Below, piece by piece: positions 15,734-23,580 of a stretch of DNA of 43,063 bases. Origin of the DNA: Bacillaceae bacterium SAS-127 (GTDB lineage Bacteria > Bacillota > Bacilli > Bacillales > Domibacillaceae). Location: the NCBI GenBank assembly GCA_002261155.1, contig NKXN01000019.1, positions 1 through 43,063 on the forward strand, read 5' to 3'. The notes under the pieces were generated by a model. The model ran no database searches, had not been told where the DNA came from, and saw only the letters and a list, made by a program, of their open reading frames with translations. Both the position numbers and the translations under genes were made by a program. How positions within the stretch are numbered: position 1 is the stretch's first letter; each line of letters opens with the position of its first letter.

Positions 15734-17959
15734 ATGAAACAAACAATGCTAAAAGGGGTCGAGAAAATGATAGATGAGATCGGAGTAGAATATCCGAATC
15801 TTGACTTATCGAGTGTGAGAGAAAAGGTAGAAGGGGCCGCTTCAGAGAAAGAGCATTGGTCAGAGGAACAATTGCAACGTTTACTTTTACAAGCAGCTGT
15901 TGAGAGAATTTCCAGTGAGGAGCCAGATTGGACATTTGCGGCAGCGAAGCTTTATTTGCAAAATTTATATAAAGAAGCAGCGGTGGTTAGAGGCGATCAT
16001 ACAAATGGATACGGAAGCTTTCAGGGGCTCATTCAATTATTGATTGATGAGGGCATTTATCATCCTAAATTGTTAACGGAGTATTCAAAAGAAGAACTTC
16101 AACAATTAGGCGAAGTGATCGATCCAAGTAAAGACCGTTTATTTACATACATTGGCATTGTGACATTAAGTGATCGATACTTAGCAAGAACACATGAGAA
16201 ACAAACAGCTGAGCTTCCACAAGAGCGATGGATGATTATTGCGATGACGCTAATGATTAATGAACCGAAACAGCATCGTTTGCAACTCGTGAAAGAAGCT
16301 TACTGGGCCTTATCTAACTTATATATGACGACCGCTACTCCAACGTTAGCGAATGCTGGGAAATCGTACGGTCAGCTGTCTAGCTGTTTTATCGATACAG
16401 TCGATGATAGTCTACGTAGCATTTTTGATGCGAATACAGATGCGGCGACATTAAGTAAAAATGGTGGGGGTCTTGGTATTTATCTCGGCAAAATTCGTTG
16501 TCAAGGTAGCGACATTAAAGGCTTTAAACATGTTAGCTCTGGTGTGATTCCATGGATGAAGCAGTTAAATAATACAGCTGTTTCCGTGGATCAGCTCGGC
16601 CAGCGTCAAGGCGCGATTGCTGTTTATTTAGATGTGTGGCATAAAGATATTTTCTCCTTTTTAGAAACAAGACTGAACAATGGGGATGAGCGCCGCCGTA
16701 CGCACGATTTATTTACAGGCGTATGTATTCCAGATTTATTTATGGAAGCAGTCGAAGCCCGTGAAGACTGGTATTTATTTGACCCGCATGAAGTGAGAAG
16801 AGTGATGGGTTATTCTCTTGAAGATGCTTTTGATGAGAAGAAAGGGTCTGGAACATTTAGACAGCGCTATGAAGACTGTTGTGCTCACCCTGCGCTAAGT
16901 AAAAAGGTTGTGCCGGCGATCGACATTATGAAAGCGATTATGATTTCACAACTTGAAACAGGCACACCTTATATGTTTTATCGCGATACGGTCAACAGAG
17001 CGAATCCGAATAAGCATGCCGGTATGATTTATGCTAGTAATTTATGTACGGAAATTTGCCAAAACATGAGTCCAACCGTTGTGACGGAAGAGACAACAGA
17101 GGACGGCAAGATTATTGTAACGAAGGATCCAGGAGACTACGTTGTGTGTAATCTATCCTCTATTTCATTAGCTAGAGCGGTAGGAGATGATGTACTAGAG
17201 AGATTGATTCCTATTCAAGTGAGAATGCTTGATAACGTGATTGATATTAATGATATTTCTGTGCCGCAAGCAGAGTTAACGAATCGAAAGTACCGAGGGA
17301 TTGGTTTAGGAACATTCGGTTGGCATCATTTACTAGCGCTAAAGGGATTGAAGTGGGAATCAGATGAGGCGGTTGCTTATTGCGATGAATTATATGAAAA
17401 AATTGCGTTCTTGACGATTCAAGCAAGTGCTGATTTAGCGAAGGAAAAAGGAGTTTATCCAGCTTATTATGGTTCAGATTGGGAGAACGGCAGTTACTTT
17501 GACCAAAAAGACTATACGACTGAACAATGGCAAAGCTTAAAAGAGCAGGTGAAGGAGTCCGGCCTTCGCAATGGTTATTTGCTAGCGGTTGCACCCAATT
17601 CTTCAACGGCGTTAATTGCTGGTTCAACAGCGGGTATTGATCCGATTTTCCGTAAAGAATATATGGAAGAGAAGAAGGATTATAAAATACCAGTTACAGC
17701 ACCTGATTTAACAGCGGACACCGCGTGGTACTATAAATCCGTTTATTATATTGATCAGCATTGGAGCATTAAACAAAATGCTAGACGCTCTCGTCATATC
17801 GATCAAGGAGTATCATTTAATCTTTATGTTCGTAACGATATTAAAGCGAAAGCCTTACTGAACCTTCATCTTGATGCGTGGGATTCAGGGTTAAAAACAA
17901 CTTATTATGTTCGATCAACAGCTTCAAATATTGAAGAATGCGATAGTTGTCATTCATAA
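15734..17959 (+). CDS. nrdA: Class I ribonucleoside-diphosphate reductase, large (alpha) subunit
   Basis: The catalytic subunit converts ribonucleoside diphosphates to deoxy forms using a radical from the small subunit. In 741 residues the redox cysteines C218 (LSSCFID) and C472 (VCNLSSIS), the radical cysteine C438 and partners N436 and E440 (NLCTE), and the C-terminal thioredoxin-reducible pair C736/C739 (ECDSC) are all present. The N-terminal ~80 residues do not look like an ATP-cone, so dATP feedback through that domain is probably absent. AAGGAGC precedes the ATG. It is not the NrdE of B. subtilis class Ib and no nrdI is nearby. It is controlled by NrdR boxes and a cobalamin riboswitch. 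Confidence 0.95.
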   Translation: MKQTMLKGVEKMIDEIGVEYPNLDLSSVREKVEGAASEKEHWSEEQLQRLLLQAAVERISSEEPDWTFAAAKLYLQNLYKEAAVVRGDHTNGYGSFQGLIQLLIDEGIYHPKLLTEYSKEELQQLGEVIDPSKDRLFTYIGIVTLSDRYLARTHEKQTAELPQERWMIIAMTLMINEPKQHRLQLVKEAYWALSNLYMTTATPTLANAGKSYGQLSSCFIDTVDDSLRSIFDANTDAATLSKNGGGLGIYLGKIRCQGSDIKGFKHVSSGVIPWMKQLNNTAVSVDQLGQRQGAIAVYLDVWHKDIFSFLETRLNNGDERRRTHDLFTGVCIPDLFMEAVEAREDWYLFDPHEVRRVMGYSLEDAFDEKKGSGTFRQRYEDCCAHPALSKKVVPAIDIMKAIMISQLETGTPYMFYRDTVNRANPNKHAGMIYASNLCTEICQNMSPTVVTEETTEDGKIIVTKDPGDYVVCNLSSISLARAVGDDVLERLIPIQVRMLDNVIDINDISVPQAELTNRKYRGIGLGTFGWHHLLALKGLKWESDEAVAYCDELYEKIAFLTIQASADLAKEKGVYPAYYGSDWENGSYFDQKDYTTEQWQSLKEQVKESGLRNGYLLAVAPNSSTALIAGSTAGIDPIFRKEYMEEKKDYKIPVTAPDLTADTAWYYKSVYYIDQHWSIKQNARRSRHIDQGVSFNLYVRNDIKAKALLNLHLDAWDSGLKTTYYVRSTASNIEECDSCHS

Positions 17960-17976
17960 AGAGGAGGAAATATTAA

Positions 17977-19011
17977 GTGAAATTAGAAAAAAGAAAACTG
18001 ATTGACGTTGAAGCGCCGAACCGTTCAACGGGGATTATTAATGGACAAAGTTCGAATATATTAAACTGGGATGATGTTCGATTCAGCTGGGCGTACCCAA
18101 AATATAAGCGGATGCTTGCTAACTTTTGGACGCCGTTTGAAATCAATATGACGAAGGATCGTCAGCAATTTGAGCAATTAGAGCCAGCTGAAAGAGAAGC
18201 TTTTTTGAAGATTATTGGTTTACTAGCTTTACTGGATAGTGTTCAAACAGACTATGCTGGTCGAGCGGCTGATTATTTAACAGATTCAAGCTTACACGCT
18301 TTAATGATTATGCTTGCTCAGCAAGAGGTCATTCATAATCATTCTTATAGTTATGTGTTATCGAGCGTTGCTGATAAAAGTATTCAAGATCAAGTCTTTG
18401 AATATTGGAGAAGTGAGCCGATTCTTCAAGAGCGAAATGAATTTGTTACTAATGGGTATGAAGCATTTGCTGAAGAACCGACTGTTGATCACTTTTTACG
18501 TTCGATCATTTATGATGTCATCTTAGAAGGGCTTTTCTTCTATTCTGGTTTCGCTTTCTTTTACAACTTGGCAAGAAATCAAAAGATGATCGCGACAAGC
18601 ACGATGATCAATTATATTAACCGAGATGAGCAACTTCACGTCGATTTGTTCGTTAAAATTTACAAAGAAATATTGGTGGAATACCCTGAATATGATACAG
18701 ATGAGCTAAAGCAATATGGGCAAGAGACGATTAAAAAAGCAGCGGAACTTGAAATTGAGTGGGGCAGACATATTATTGGCCATAAAATTGATGGTATTCA
18801 AATGAATGAACTAGAAAGCTATATTAAATTTATGGCGAATAAGCGTGCGGAGCAACTTGGATTTACAGCCCCGTTTGAAGGCTATCGTACGAATCCAATG
18901 CGTTGGATCGTCGCTTATCAAGAAGTTGACCTTGGAAAAACGGATTTCTTCGAGCAGAAATCACGTGCTTATACGAAAACGAGTGAAGCGAACGGCTTTG
19001 ATGAATTATAA
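17977..19011 (+). CDS. nrdB: Class I ribonucleoside-diphosphate reductase, small (beta) subunit
   Basis: The radical-generating partner of NrdA, 344 residues. All di-metal ligands are visible: D87, E117, H120, E184, E218 and H221. The radical tyrosine is Y124, seven residues after E117 as in E. coli NrdB (E115/Y122), so a conventional tyrosyl-radical enzyme is expected. The C-terminal tail ending in NGFDEL would dock on the large subunit. It starts (GTG) 17 bases after nrdA with GAGGAGG upstream, so both are one operon. Metal choice (Fe or Mn) is open; the absence of nrdI argues for iron. Confidence 0.95.
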   Translation: MKLEKRKLIDVEAPNRSTGIINGQSSNILNWDDVRFSWAYPKYKRMLANFWTPFEINMTKDRQQFEQLEPAEREAFLKIIGLLALLDSVQTDYAGRAADYLTDSSLHALMIMLAQQEVIHNHSYSYVLSSVADKSIQDQVFEYWRSEPILQERNEFVTNGYEAFAEEPTVDHFLRSIIYDVILEGLFFYSGFAFFYNLARNQKMIATSTMINYINRDEQLHVDLFVKIYKEILVEYPEYDTDELKQYGQETIKKAAELEIEWGRHIIGHKIDGIQMNELESYIKFMANKRAEQLGFTAPFEGYRTNPMRWIVAYQEVDLGKTDFFEQKSRAYTKTSEANGFDEL

Positions 19012-19159
19012 TAATGAAGAGAAACAACAATGGCTCGACCAATTGTTAGTAGGTGTGGTTCTTTATGGAACTCTTGACAAGGCGCTTTCAGAGTATATGA
19101 TAAAAGAAGGAGAGAATTTCTCTCTGAATAGAACAGATTTATCTTATATAAGTCAGTAA
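19001..19159 (+). CDS. Possible 52-residue protein overlapping nrdB
   Basis: An ATG inside the last codons of nrdB (11-base overlap) opens a 52-codon frame rich in charged residues (MNYNNEEKQQWLDQLLVG at the start, DLSYISQ at the end) with a central amphipathic helix (LDKALSEYMIK). No Shine-Dalgarno is seen; it would depend on coupling to nrdB. I recognise no family. Against it, an excellent promoter for the next gene lies inside the same bases, so the stretch may only be a control region that happens to be open. Confidence 0.45.
   Translation: MNYNNEEKQQWLDQLLVGVVLYGTLDKALSEYMIKEGENFSLNRTDLSYISQ
19074..19124 (+). promoter_or_regulatory. Sigma-A promoter and palindrome of the CoA-transferase gene
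   Basis: TTGACA (19074-19079), 16 bp, TATGAT (19096-19101) is close to consensus and predicts a start near 19108. A perfect dyad GAGAGAA-T-TTCTCTC (19110-19124) lies at that start, as an operator or leader hairpin would. The CoA-transferase gene can therefore be expressed apart from nrdAB. Confidence 0.65.
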
Positions 19160-19186
19160 ACAGTCGAACAAAGGGGTTGTCGTTAC

Positions 19187-20470
19187 GTGGATCAGACAAA
19201 ACACTACAGTCAGCTATTAACAACTGCAGAACAAGCAGTAGCTTGTATTGAAGCAGGAGAGGACATTATCGTTCCTCTTTTGCCTGGTGAGCCGCCTGGC
19301 TTACTAGCAGCTTTGGAAAGCCGAACAGATTTGCAAAAAAATCGGTTATTCCAATTATTGACAGCCAGACCTGCGATCAAGAAGCATCCAGATGAATTAA
19401 AGGTCATCTCTATGTTTTTATCAGGGGGAGATCGCAAGGCGTTTCATGAAGGGGCTGTCGATTTATTGCCTAATCATTTTTCAGATGTACCAATGTTATT
19501 AGAAGAAATGACGAGTGAGCGTGTCATTATGGCAACGGTCTCACCGATGGATGAGAATGGCTATTTTTCGTTAGGGACGAACTGTGATTACACCGCACCG
19601 CTAGCGAAGCAAGCGAAGAAAATTTTGCTTGAAGTGAACGAGTATATGCCTAGAACGTATGGAATGAATCAAATTCATATTTCAGAAGTGACAGCACTTA
19701 TCGAAAACCACCAACCGCTTCTTGAAGGGCCGACACCTGAAGTAACGGAAAAAGATGAGAAAATCGGAAACTATATTGCCGACTTAATTAGCGATGGAGA
19801 TAGTTTGCAAATAGGCTTCGGAGCGATTCCTAATGCCGTGATGGATTCATTAACGAACCATCGTAATTTAAATATATTTACAGAAATGATTCCTGATAAA
19901 CTTGTAGATTTAGTGAAAAGCGGAGCTGTGTCGAATATCGGAAGAAGTGATTATCCTGGAAAGACGACTGCTACTTTTGCTTTTGGCACACAAAAGCTCT
20001 ATGATTTCTTGCATGAAAATGAAGAAGTCTATATGTTACCTGTCGATCAAACAAATGATATTAGCCGCATTTCCGAAATTGATCAGATGATCGCTATTAA
20101 CGCTACGATCGAAGTCGATTTTTTAGGGCAATGTAATTCCGAAAAAGCTGGTTCACTGTATTGGTCTTCTACAGGGGGACAAGCGGAGTTTGGTATTGGT
20201 GCAAGAATATCTAAAGGTGGAAAAGGGGTTATTTGCCTACACTCAACAACGAAAGATGGTAAAATATCAAAAATTGTTCCAACATTGGCACCTGGTACAC
20301 CAGTCACCACTTCCAAAAATGATGTCGATTATATTGTGACTGAATTTGGAGTAGCGAAACTCCGTGGCAAGACGATTCGTGAGCGGACAGCTGCACTAAT
20401 TGACATTGCTCATCCAGATTTTAGAGAAGAATTAACGATACAAGCAAAAGAAATGGGTTATCTCCTTTAA
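19187..20470 (+). CDS. Acetyl-CoA hydrolase/CoA-transferase family protein
   Basis: A 427-residue cytosolic enzyme of the acetyl-CoA hydrolase / 4-hydroxybutyrate CoA-transferase family. The catalytic glutamate is E309 in NATIEVDFLGQCNSE, the canonical position. The glycine-rich loops QIGFGAIPNAV near residue 208 and STGGQAEFGIGA near 330 match CoA-binding elements. The start is GTG after AAAGGGG. It lies 27 bases after the possible 52-codon frame with no terminator, so it may be read from nrdAB, but it has its own promoter. The acceptor acid is unknown; acetate or butyrate-like acids are usual. Confidence 0.9.
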   Translation: MDQTKHYSQLLTTAEQAVACIEAGEDIIVPLLPGEPPGLLAALESRTDLQKNRLFQLLTARPAIKKHPDELKVISMFLSGGDRKAFHEGAVDLLPNHFSDVPMLLEEMTSERVIMATVSPMDENGYFSLGTNCDYTAPLAKQAKKILLEVNEYMPRTYGMNQIHISEVTALIENHQPLLEGPTPEVTEKDEKIGNYIADLISDGDSLQIGFGAIPNAVMDSLTNHRNLNIFTEMIPDKLVDLVKSGAVSNIGRSDYPGKTTATFAFGTQKLYDFLHENEEVYMLPVDQTNDISRISEIDQMIAINATIEVDFLGQCNSEKAGSLYWSSTGGQAEFGIGARISKGGKGVICLHSTTKDGKISKIVPTLAPGTPVTTSKNDVDYIVTEFGVAKLRGKTIRERTAALIDIAHPDFREELTIQAKEMGYLL

Positions 20471-20482
20471 ATGATTAAATAG

Positions 20483-20596
20483 GGACTAGTCTAAGCGACA
20501 GCTTAATTTTCTATCATTATGTTTAGTATTCATGATCAATGAGAATACTATATTTAATGAAGAGAATTGTTCGTGAAGACTAGTCCTTCTTTTATT
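20483..20596 (+). terminator. Large branched terminator or structured RNA
   Basis: GGACTAGTCT (20483-20492) pairs perfectly with AGACTAGTCC (20577-20586) across 84 bases and is followed by a T-rich tract. Inside lies a second perfect stem, TAGTATTC (20524-20531) with GAATACTA (20543-20550). The outer stem looks like a terminator of the CoA-transferase gene, but the large ordered loop is unusual. Confidence 0.6.
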
Positions 20597-20636
20597 TGAT
20601 TATATTTCAGAAAATTTTATTTTTTGTGTTATGTAA

Positions 20637-20697
20637 TTGACATCGAGAATAAACTGTTATATATTATGTTTAACAAATAAATTTTGTTATATAACAG
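20637..20697 (+). promoter_or_regulatory. Promoter with CcpN-like TGTTATA operators
   Basis: TTGACA (20637-20642), 17 bp, TATATT (20660-20665) is a strong sigma-A promoter. CTGTTATATA (20654-20663) overlaps the -10 and is repeated inverted as TATATAACAG (20688-20697); the latter is part of a perfect palindrome TGTTAT-ATAACA (20685-20696). The same TGTTATA core occurs four times in front of ccpN in this window and resembles the B. subtilis CcpN site TRTGHYATAYW. Confidence 0.65.
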
Positions 20698-20712
20698 AAA
20701 GGGGAGCAAACA

Positions 20713-20850
20713 ATGGAAATGTATCGTATCGCTTATCAATATTATATGGAGACTTGTGAGAATTATGGAATGGAGTCGATCAACTTTCACCACTTTATTA
20801 AGCATTTAACGGAAGAGCAATTGCAAGAGTATATGAAAAAAGCCAATTAA
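20713..20850 (+). CDS. Small 45-residue protein
   Basis: A 45-residue, Tyr/Met-rich protein (starts MEMYRIAYQYYMETCENYG, ends QEYMKKAN) that appears fully helical; I do not recognise its family. A GAAAGGGGAG ribosome site, a near-consensus promoter and a strong terminator frame a transcript of about 270 nt, so this is a real expression unit. The promoter carries CcpN-like motifs, suggesting repression on glycolytic carbon sources. A comparison with the CcpN-controlled B. subtilis RNA SR1, which encodes a small peptide, is tempting, but this protein lacks the cysteine pairs I would expect of SR1P. Confidence 0.75.
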   Translation: MEMYRIAYQYYMETCENYGMESINFHHFIKHLTEEQLQEYMKKAN

Positions 20851-20899
20851 TGAAAGGGTGTGTTGACCACGGAGGTTCAAGCAGATCATCATAAAAACT

Positions 20900-20944
20900 A
20901 ACCCCGCTTTGTAACAGAAAAACTGTTCATAGGCGGGGTTTTAG
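20900..20944. terminator. Bidirectional terminator
   Basis: AACCCCGC pairs with GCGGGGTT, with an inner AACAG/CTGTT stem. It separates the 45-residue gene from the convergent downstream gene. Confidence 0.85.
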
Positions 20945-20949
20945 TATGT

Positions 20950-21249
20950 TCATGACTCTTGATCGGCTTCATGGTAATGATCGCGGCAATAAACAGAGAT
21001 CATTTCCATTTCATCTTCTTCTAATTCGAAATCGAGCACTTCGTCTGTTGCCCGGTCATAGAGATGGTAGTGAATGATTTTTTGCTGTTCACCATCTACC
21101 ATATATAGAACACGAACGTAAAAGCCAGAATCAGAATATAGTTCATCCTCTTCCTCTACTTCCGCGTACAAACGAAATTCGTACCGATCACCTGATAATA
21201 GCCCGAACGGATCTTTCAGCCATTCTACTGTATGTTTAGTTATATTCAT
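20950..21249 (-). CDS. Conserved hypothetical protein, possibly DUF6509
   Basis: A 99-residue acidic cytosolic protein. Its opening MNITKHTVEWLKDPFGLLSGDRYEF and the strand pairs FYVRVLYMV and IIHYHLYDRAT resemble a small Bacillus family that I recall as DUF6509; that name is tentative. The C-terminal half is strongly acidic (DFELEEDEMEM) and ends in a short His-containing helix (YCRDHYHEADQES). The ATG at 21249 is chosen because AAAAGGATGG lies about 9 bases upstream; longer starts would run through that ribosome site. The function is unknown. Confidence 0.7.
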   Translation of the reverse strand: MNITKHTVEWLKDPFGLLSGDRYEFRLYAEVEEEDELYSDSGFYVRVLYMVDGEQQKIIHYHLYDRATDEVLDFELEEDEMEMISVYCRDHYHEADQES

Positions 21250-21422
21250 TCCTACGACCATCCTTTTAAGAAATATCTTTCTTATTTTAACACAACTGAA
21301 GATGGATAGACATCTATTCAAATGAACGAAAAAAGTTGACAGAAAAAATTATTTTTCGTATGTTTCTTTGGAAAACCGTACAAAATAGTCTAATAATACT
21401 TGGACTGGTCGTTTCGTTATAT

Positions 21423-21450
21423 TTGAGAAATGGTTTGTTTTCAATATAAT
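21423..21450 (+). promoter_or_regulatory. Sigma-A promoter of the SGNH hydrolase gene
   Basis: TTGAGA (21423-21428), a 16-bp spacer and TATAAT (21445-21450) lie 30 bases before the gene. A weaker second pair, TTGACA (21336-21341) and TATGTT (21359-21364), lies upstream. Confidence 0.65.
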
Positions 21451-21479
21451 TGAGTTAGCGTTATATAAAGGAGGTTCGC

Positions 21480-22298
21480 ATGAAGCAATTTTTCTTGTCG
21501 CTGTTCGCCCTTTTAGTTAGTGTCGTCGTTGGACTTTCTATATGGATTTACTATCCAAAATATAAAATTAATCAAATACAAGAACAGTCAGTTACGGTAG
21601 CTTCACAACAAGAGCTCACCTATATTGATCACTTTCGTATGCTGGATCAAACCTATTTGAATCATTTAGCGATCGGTGATTCCATTATTACTGGAATTGG
21701 CGCGGAAGGAGAAGAAAATTTCGTTGATCACTTTTCAAAACAGTTAGAGCAACAAACAAATAAACATGTTATTACTCAAAATGAAGGAATCCCCGGTGTG
21801 AGTAGTTCGCAACTAAACGCTGTAGTACAAAAAGGAACATTTGATCAACAAATAAAAGATGCGGATTTAATTACGATTAATGTAGGAGGGAATGATATCC
21901 TACAAACGATGGAAGGAATGGATTACCATAAAGTGTTTCAATCGTTTGACTCGATGCAATCAATTTTTATTAATAACTTGACCGAGATCTCTAGAAAAAT
22001 TAGAGAAACGAACGAGGACGCGACTATCGTGTTTTTAGAAATGTATAACCCTCTTGAACAAGCGCATGAGCTGTATGACATTGCCGATCAATTGCTTCCA
22101 AAATGGAACGTGAAAATTTACGAATTAGCTAGTAGCTTAGATTATTCGCTAGTGATGCAAACAACGAAAGTGATTAATAGTAACCATCAGCAATACTTAT
22201 CAGCAGACGGTGTCCATCCGAACTCATTAGGCTATGCGGCACTTTCGAAACAAATGCTCGAACAATTGAGGAAGAAGCCGTTTGTGAAGTCGGCTTAA
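21480..22298 (+). CDS. SGNH/GDSL hydrolase, membrane-anchored or secreted (YpmR-like)
   Basis: A 272-residue esterase or lipase-like enzyme acting outside the membrane. Residues 5-24 form one hydrophobic segment without a clear signal-peptidase site, so it is probably anchored. The SGNH blocks are complete: block I Ser68 in GDS (66-68), block II Gly in NEGIPG, block III Asn in GGND (136-139) and block V D243 and H246 in DGVHPN. The overall pattern resembles B. subtilis YpmR. AAAGGAGG precedes the ATG. It is a single gene closed by a terminator. The substrate is unknown. Confidence 0.9.
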   Translation: MKQFFLSLFALLVSVVVGLSIWIYYPKYKINQIQEQSVTVASQQELTYIDHFRMLDQTYLNHLAIGDSIITGIGAEGEENFVDHFSKQLEQQTNKHVITQNEGIPGVSSSQLNAVVQKGTFDQQIKDADLITINVGGNDILQTMEGMDYHKVFQSFDSMQSIFINNLTEISRKIRETNEDATIVFLEMYNPLEQAHELYDIADQLLPKWNVKIYELASSLDYSLVMQTTKVINSNHQQYLSADGVHPNSLGYAALSKQMLEQLRKKPFVKSA

Positions 22299-22329
22299 CT
22301 TTCATATTAAAGTAATTTAACTAATCGCT

Positions 22330-22375
22330 GCGGACTCCTGCCATTTTATTAAAAAATAAAAAGGAGCCGCTTTTT
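22330..22375 (+). terminator. Intrinsic terminator after the SGNH hydrolase gene
   Basis: GCGG-a-CTCCT pairs with AGGAG-CCGC, one bulged A, followed by TTTTTATTT. Confidence 0.75.
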
Positions 22376-22388
22376 ATTTATGTATAAA

Positions 22389-22403
22389 TGATAATCAATA
22401 TCA
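22389..22403 (+). promoter_or_regulatory. Fur box of the AraC regulator gene
   Basis: TGATAATCAATATCA matches the Bacillus Fur 7-1-7 site TGATAATNATTATCA with one mismatch, 55 bases before the regulator gene. Confidence 0.75.
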
Positions 22404-22457
22404 TTTATGATACACTAGTTTATAGATCCTTTACAAATTTAGAAAGGATAGGAAGAG

Positions 22458-23447
22458 ATGATGAGTAAACTAGTGGATGATTTTTATAATTATATTGAAG
22501 ATCACTATTGTTTGGCTACAACGGAAGAACTGTTAGGGAAAAAGTATGTGATTGGCAAGCAAAAAATGATAGGAAGCCTATTGAGAATGATTATAGAAAA
22601 TGGGTTAGAAATATCAAAATCTCAGTTTCAAGAAAACATGATGTTAAATTTTGATAATCGTCAAGTGGTCGACGATATTTTTGAAATCGGATTTTGTTAT
22701 AAAGGTACTGTTAATATTTTAGCATTACCTGAGCATCGGGAGTACAAGCTATCCTCAGGTGATCTTTTTATTTATAAAACAATGAATGATGTTCAACAGT
22801 TTTGTTTTGATTATCAAGAGTGTCAAATGATGTCTGTCCATATCAATTTTAATGTGATCAAAAGCGTTTTGCACCCTATTTGGGGGGAGGAGCTTTTGGT
22901 GGACTGGCAGGAGAGCTTAAATCATCTTTTTAAAGAAAGTGTCCTCATTGTTGAAAAAGCCAGCTATGAACTAAAAAAAATCGCTTATGATATTGACGAT
23001 ATTTCCGTTGATAATGTGATTGCATATATTAAGCTAAAACAGAAGACGATCGAATTTTTAGTGACGTATTTTGAACGGATGTATAAAGAGAAAACGATAA
23101 TGAATAAAGGCAATGAAGAAAGAGAAAGAGTGAAGAAGGCGAAAGAACTAATTATCAACAACTTAGAAAGCCCTCCATCGGTAGCCGCTTTAGCGGCGGA
23201 ATTGAATGTGACGATTTATAAACTACAACAAGCTTTCAAAAATCATACAGGAAGCACTGTTTATGATTTTATTAAACGAACAAAAATGGATAAGGCTAGA
23301 TCTTTATTAGAAAGTACAAACATGTCAGTAATGGAAATTGCTAATGAAATCGGCTACGATAACCCGAGCAAATTTGCATCTACATTTAAGCAAATCTATT
23401 CTTTTACTCCACTTCAGTACCGAAAACAGCAACGAGATCTTTCATGA
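22458..23447 (+). CDS. AraC-family regulator, YbtA/PchR type
   Basis: A 329-residue transcription activator. The C-terminal ~100 residues carry two helix-turn-helix motifs of the AraC type: PPSVAALAAELNVTIYKLQQAFK near residue 240 and MSVMEIANEIGYDNPSKFASTFKQ near 290, ending in the family's FTPLQYRK. The N-terminal ~210 residues are the less conserved ligand domain, as in YbtA and PchR, which sense an iron-loaded siderophore. A Fur box upstream and the ABC transporter genes downstream support a role in siderophore uptake. The tandem ATG follows AGGATAGGAAGAG. A terminator separates it from the transporters. Confidence 0.88.
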   Translation: MMSKLVDDFYNYIEDHYCLATTEELLGKKYVIGKQKMIGSLLRMIIENGLEISKSQFQENMMLNFDNRQVVDDIFEIGFCYKGTVNILALPEHREYKLSSGDLFIYKTMNDVQQFCFDYQECQMMSVHINFNVIKSVLHPIWGEELLVDWQESLNHLFKESVLIVEKASYELKKIAYDIDDISVDNVIAYIKLKQKTIEFLVTYFERMYKEKTIMNKGNEERERVKKAKELIINNLESPPSVAALAAELNVTIYKLQQAFKNHTGSTVYDFIKRTKMDKARSLLESTNMSVMEIANEIGYDNPSKFASTFKQIYSFTPLQYRKQQRDLS

Positions 23448-23460
23448 GTTTTCAACGAAC

Positions 23461-23510
23461 AATGCTCCAATAAAAACAAACTGTGTTTTGTTTTTTTGGA
23501 GCATTTTTTG
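23461..23510 (+). terminator. Intrinsic terminator after the AraC regulator gene
   Basis: AATGCTCCAA pairs with TTGGAGCATT, with an inner AAAACAAA/TTTTGTTT stem and a T-run. Confidence 0.85.
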
Positions 23511-23530
23511 TGTGTTATCGGAGTAGATGA

Positions 23531-23545
23531 TGATAATTATTATCA
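23531..23545 (+). promoter_or_regulatory. Perfect Fur box of the ABC transporter operon
   Basis: TGATAATTATTATCA is an exact 7-1-7 Fur operator, 36 bases before the first ABC gene. Confidence 0.9.
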
Positions 23546-23580
23546 ATTATACTAATTTTAATACAGAAAGGATGATTTTT

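Noticed and set aside
15734-19011. B12-dependent class II reductase because of the cobalamin riboswitch
   Set aside because: The genes are a class I pair: NrdB has all metal ligands and the radical tyrosine. The riboswitch is expected to repress a B12-independent enzyme.
20713-20850. SR1P peptide homologue
   Set aside because: The regulatory outline is similar but the peptide lacks the cysteine-rich pattern I would expect of SR1P, so I do not name it so.
20850-20895. Tiny frames of 12-14 codons after the 45-residue gene
   Set aside because: Too short to judge and inside the leader of a terminator; no independent support.
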